From NCBI RefSeq assembly GCF_004054195.1, contig NZ_SBIW01000001.1, positions 186,001-250,000 on the forward strand: a stretch of 64,000 nt of DNA. Reading direction: 5' to 3'. Source of the DNA: Mucilaginibacter gilvus. Lineage in GTDB: Bacteria; Bacteroidota; Bacteroidia; Sphingobacteriales; Sphingobacteriaceae. Each line of letters opens with the position of its first letter. Positions within the stretch are counted from its first letter, which is position 1. The notes below the pieces were generated by a model that saw only the letters and a program-made list of their open reading frames with translations, made no database searches and had not been told where the DNA came from. Shown piece by piece: positions 61,430 to 64,000 of this stretch. The translations under genes were made by a program, and so were the position numbers.

Positions 61430-62299
61430 ATGGGTAAAGTACAAGTAGGGTTAGTGCAGATGACTTGCACTGCAAATAAACAGGAAAACCTGGATAAGGC
61501 TATTGTTAAGGTACGCGAAGCTGCCGCTAAAGGCGCGCAGATCATTTGCCTGCAGGAGCTTTTTACATCGCTTTATTTTTGTGATGTAGAGGATTACGAC
61601 AACTTCGCGCTGGCCGAATCTATCCCCGGTCCGTCTACCGATGCATTATCGGCGGTGGCTGGTGAACTTGGCGTTGTGATCATCGCTTCCCTTTTTGAGA
61701 AACGCGCGCAGGGTGTTTACCATAACACCACCGCGGTTTTAGATGCCGACGGCCAATACCTGGGCAAGTACCGTAAAATGCACATCCCGGATGATCCCGG
61801 CTTTTACGAGAAATTTTACTTCACCCCCGGCGACCTGGGCTACAAAGTTTTCAAAACCAAATTTGCAACTATAGGTGTGCTCATATGCTGGGACCAATGG
61901 TACCCGGAAGCAGCCCGCATTACCGCGTTAATGGGTGCGGAGATACTGTTTTACCCAACCGCAATAGGCTGGGCAACCACGCAGGACGAAGCAACCAATG
62001 TAGAGCAATACAACGCATGGCAAACCATCCAACGTTCGCACGCGATTGCAAACGGCGTGTACGTGGTAAGCGTGAACCGTGTAGGCGAAGAAGCCGGCGT
62101 AAAATTTTGGGGCGGATCGTTCTTTGCCAACCCGTTCGGCGCCGTTATGCACCAAACCACAACCGATGAGGAAGAAGTTGTTGTAATGGAACTGGATCTT
62201 AATAAATCCGATTACTACCGCAGTCACTGGCCGTTTTTGAGGGACAGGAGGATTGATAGTTATCAGCCAATTACAAAACGTTTAATTGACGGCGACTAA
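61430..62299 (+). CDS. aguB: N-carbamoylputrescine amidase
   Basis: 289 residues, a nitrilase-superfamily enzyme. The catalytic Glu43 (LQELFT), Lys116 (YRKMHIP) and Cys153 (LICWDQWYPE) are all present. IPDDPGFYEKFYFTPGD is typical of AguB. It hydrolyses N-carbamoylputrescine to putrescine, CO2 and ammonia, the last step of the agmatine route. Its partner aguA lies 400 bp downstream. Confidence 0.95.
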   Translation: MGKVQVGLVQMTCTANKQENLDKAIVKVREAAAKGAQIICLQELFTSLYFCDVEDYDNFALAESIPGPSTDALSAVAGELGVVIIASLFEKRAQGVYHNTTAVLDADGQYLGKYRKMHIPDDPGFYEKFYFTPGDLGYKVFKTKFATIGVLICWDQWYPEAARITALMGAEILFYPTAIGWATTQDEATNVEQYNAWQTIQRSHAIANGVYVVSVNRVGEEAGVKFWGGSFFANPFGAVMHQTTTDEEEVVVMELDLNKSDYYRSHWPFLRDRRIDSYQPITKRLIDGD

Positions 62300-62301
62300 C
62301 T

Positions 62302-62326
62302 GGCCCATAGTCCATAGACCATAGTA
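62302..62326 (+). repeat. 'CCATAGTC' word repeat, left of the four-helix-bundle gene
   Basis: Consists of CCATAGTCCATAGACCATAG. Related inverted words lie at 62701-62728 on the other side of the gene. Confidence 0.6.
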
Positions 62327-62334
62327 AAACAACA

Positions 62335-62688
62335 ATGGCATTTAAATTTGAAAGCCTCCAAGTTTGGCAACGTGCATTAGATTTAACTGAGGAAATTGAC
62401 GCTTTAACAAAGAGGAATTTTCCTTAAGACGAATTATTTGTGTTAACCTCTCAAATAAAACGAGCTGCCGATTCGGTAGTTCTCAACATAGCAGAGGGTT
62501 GTACCGGCCAAACAAACGCTACCTTCAAACAGTTTTTGGGCTATTCGTTACGATCTGCAATAGAGGTGGTATCGTGTTTGTTTATCGGAAAACGAAGAAA
62601 AATTATTAACGACACCGAATTTCAAAAGCTATACGATGATTATCAAGCTTTATGCAAAATGATCACGGCTTTACGAAATTCGCTTTAA
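62335..62688 (+). pseudogene. Four-helix-bundle (23S rRNA intervening-sequence type) protein, interrupted by in-frame stop
   Basis: The frame from ATG 62335 to the stop at 62686-62688 is 118 codons and encodes a typical member: MAFKFESLQVWQRALDLTEE first, later LTSQIKRAADSVVLNIAEGC, then a C-terminal helix. Codon 31 (62425-62427) is TAA where relatives usually have Lys after NFP. The codon lies just before DELFVL. A fragment from 62440 stays open and could start again within helix 2. The family forms a small homo-oligomeric helical bundle of unknown function. It lies between aguB and aguA and is flanked by CCATAGTC-type repeats. Confidence 0.8.
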
Positions 62689-62700
62689 ACTAATTCCTAC

Positions 62701-62728
62701 TATGGACCATCGACCATTGACTATGGAC
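62701..62728. repeat. 'CCATAGTC' word repeat, right of the four-helix-bundle gene
   Basis: ATGGACCATCGACCATTGAC followed by TATGGAC is an inverted counterpart of the copy at 62302-62326. It contains an ATG (62702) in frame with aguA, but the true start is probably at 62723. Confidence 0.55.
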
Positions 62729-63748
62729 TCAAAATTACACTTCCCTGCCGAATGGGCTAAACATACTGCTACCTGGTTAAGCTGGCCGCATAAGGAGGCT
62801 TCATGGCCGGGGAAGATAGACCTGATATACAGCAAGTATGCTGAGTTCATCAAAGTCCTTACAGAGGGCGAGATTGTACGCGTCAATGTAATTGATGCGC
62901 AAATGGAAGCTTTCGCCAAAATGCAATTGCAACTGGTGGGTGCCAACCTGAGTAAAGTAGAGTTTTTCCACTTCCCTACCAATGATGCCTGGTGCCGCGA
63001 TCACGGGCCTGCCTTTTTGGTGAATTATGAAACCAAAGAAAAAGCTATTATAGATTGGGGCTACAACGCATGGGGTGATAAATACCCTCCGTACGATCTG
63101 GATGATGTTATCCCAACCAAAATTGCCAACCATTTTAACCTGCCGGTATATCATCCGGGTATTGTAATGGAAGGTGGGTCGGTAGATTTTAACGGCGCGG
63201 GCACGTTGCTTACCACTACCGCCTGCCTGCTCAACCCTAACCGTAACCCACACTTAAACCAGCAACAAATAGAAGGCTACCTGCAAAAATACTACGGCGT
63301 GGAGCAGATACTTTGGCTGGGCGACGGGATCATCGGTGATGATACCGATGGACATATAGACGATATTACCCGTTTTGTAAATGCCGACACCGTAATTACA
63401 GTGGTAGAAGAAAATAAGCACGACGAAAATTACCACATCCTGCAAGAGAACCTGAAAACACTAAAAACTATGCGCCTGCTCAACGGCAAACAGTTGAACA
63501 TTGTGGAACTGCCCATGCCGGATGCCGTAATTTACGACGATCAGCGTCTGCCTGCCTCCTACGCTAATTTTTACATTGGTAACGCGGCGGTGGTAGTGCC
63601 AACCTTCCGCAGCAAACACGACGATAAAGCGCTGGATATTATCCAAAACTGCTTCCCCGACAGGAAAGTGGTGGGTATCGATTCTACAGATATCATTTGG
63701 GGATTAGGAAGTTTCCACTGCCTGAGCCAACAGGAACCGGCGGTGTAA
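62723..63748 (+). CDS. aguA: Agmatine deiminase
   Basis: 341 residues from the preferred start MDSKLHFPAEWAKHTATWLS; the ATG at 62702 adds seven residues encoded by the repeat and is not preferred. WLSWPHKEASWPGK, NDAWCRDHGPAFL, GDDTDGHIDDITRF and the catalytic Cys333 in GSFHCLSQQEPA are typical. It hydrolyses agmatine to N-carbamoylputrescine, which AguB then converts to putrescine. Cytoplasmic. Arginine decarboxylase is not in the window. Confidence 0.95.
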   Translation: MDSKLHFPAEWAKHTATWLSWPHKEASWPGKIDLIYSKYAEFIKVLTEGEIVRVNVIDAQMEAFAKMQLQLVGANLSKVEFFHFPTNDAWCRDHGPAFLVNYETKEKAIIDWGYNAWGDKYPPYDLDDVIPTKIANHFNLPVYHPGIVMEGGSVDFNGAGTLLTTTACLLNPNRNPHLNQQQIEGYLQKYYGVEQILWLGDGIIGDDTDGHIDDITRFVNADTVITVVEENKHDENYHILQENLKTLKTMRLLNGKQLNIVELPMPDAVIYDDQRLPASYANFYIGNAAVVVPTFRSKHDDKALDIIQNCFPDRKVVGIDSTDIIWGLGSFHCLSQQEPAV

Positions 63749-63751
63749 CAA

Positions 63752-64000
63752 TTATTGAGCGAGTTGATACCAGGGTATATGGAGTAAGCCTTGCTTTAGT
63801 TCAACTCTGGTGTTAGTTCCTTCTGTCATTGTGTAGAAAACTGTTTCTGACACCTGAATCGATTTTGCTTTGCTAACCGGTCCCCAAGGTAATAAGGTGA
63901 CATTATATATTGTTCTCTTTCCCCTTGTTATAGATACATTTTCCACTTTGGTAAAAAATATTTTCGGTTTAGTTTTATCAATAAACAGTTCACAGTTATT
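63752..64000 (-). CDS. Hypothetical protein, C-terminal part (runs off right edge)
   Basis: An open frame of at least 82 codons runs on the minus strand from the window edge to a stop at 63752. It includes FIDKTKPKIFFTKVENVSI and ETVFYTMTEGTNTRVELKQG. The GTG at 63946 is probably internal because the frame stays open upstream. No domain is recognised. It converges with aguA with a gap of 3 bp. Confidence 0.55.
   Translation of the reverse strand, partial: NNCELFIDKTKPKIFFTKVENVSITRGKRTIYNVTLLPWGPVSKAKSIQVSETVFYTMTEGTNTRVELKQGLLHIPWYQLAQ

Noticed and set aside
62440..62688. 82-residue four-helix-bundle protein as an intact gene
   Set aside because: The open stretch lacks the conserved first helix, which is encoded in the same frame upstream of a stop codon at 62425-62427; better described as an interrupted gene.
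1..64000. CRISPR array, tRNA genes, rRNA, prophage or intact insertion sequence
   Set aside because: No regularly spaced repeats, no cloverleaf with CCA-type end, and no transposase, integrase or phage structural gene were seen in any frame.

Overview
The window looks like chromosome of a member of the Bacteroidota, most likely family Sphingobacteriaceae (Mucilaginibacter/Pedobacter type). The evidence is a SusC/SusD pair with a membrane-anchored regulator, FG-GAP/ASPIC lipoproteins, GldA plus a fused GldF-GldG, an OlsF-type acyltransferase fusion, a single-chain glycyl-tRNA synthetase, an aromatic amino acid hydroxylase, and promoters of the Bacteroidota form TTTG-N19-21-TAnnTTTG. The genus is an inference from gene content. 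No rRNA, tRNA, CRISPR array, prophage or intact insertion sequence was seen.

Layout. (1) 1-18.1 kb is an accessory glycan/small-molecule uptake locus, nearly all on the minus strand: GH31 alpha-glycosidase, a DUF6377-like regulator, SusC, SusD, an FG-GAP/ASPIC lipoprotein, a frameshifted cupin, a second FG-GAP/ASPIC lipoprotein, and the start of a vanadium-haloperoxidase-like lipoprotein cut by the left edge. One convergent plus-strand gene (SRPBCC + GyrI-like) sits inside it. (2) 18.3-22.3 kb holds apt, a helix-hairpin-helix protein, the OlsF-like aminolipid acyltransferase and an Mpo1-like protein. (3) 22.3-29.6 kb is a conserved housekeeping run: rny, a probable 6S RNA, zapA, a coiled-coil protein, pheT, a small acidic protein, radC and rpsT. 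A 495-bp MITE-like element lies between the acidic protein and radC. (4) 29.9-39.5 kb holds a zinc phospholipase C-like protein, a secreted hypothetical, a 2160-aa thioester alpha-2-macroglobulin and glyS. (5) 40-45.1 kb holds gldA, three tandem small beta-barrel proteins and a gldF-gldG fusion. (6) 45.1-52.2 kb holds an AT-rich orphan, dnaN, two DUF4397 lipoproteins, a DedA protein, a secreted hypothetical and an AI-2E-type transporter. (7) 52.3-61.3 kb, on the minus strand, holds an M16 protease pair, DUF4230, OsmC, an old-yellow-enzyme homologue, an SDR, the hydroxylase and a flippase-like membrane protein. (8) 61.4-63.7 kb holds aguB and aguA of the agmatine-to-putrescine route, separated by a four-helix-bundle gene broken by an in-frame stop. 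A partial unknown gene runs off the right edge.

Between genes the window is rich in short dispersed repeats and intrinsic terminators. The points most worth a second look are a terminator that coincides with a promoter between susD and the first FG-GAP gene, the probable 6S RNA, the MITE-like element with a 9-bp direct repeat, the two broken genes (cupin, four-helix bundle), and the hairpin that covers the start codon of the M16 pair.
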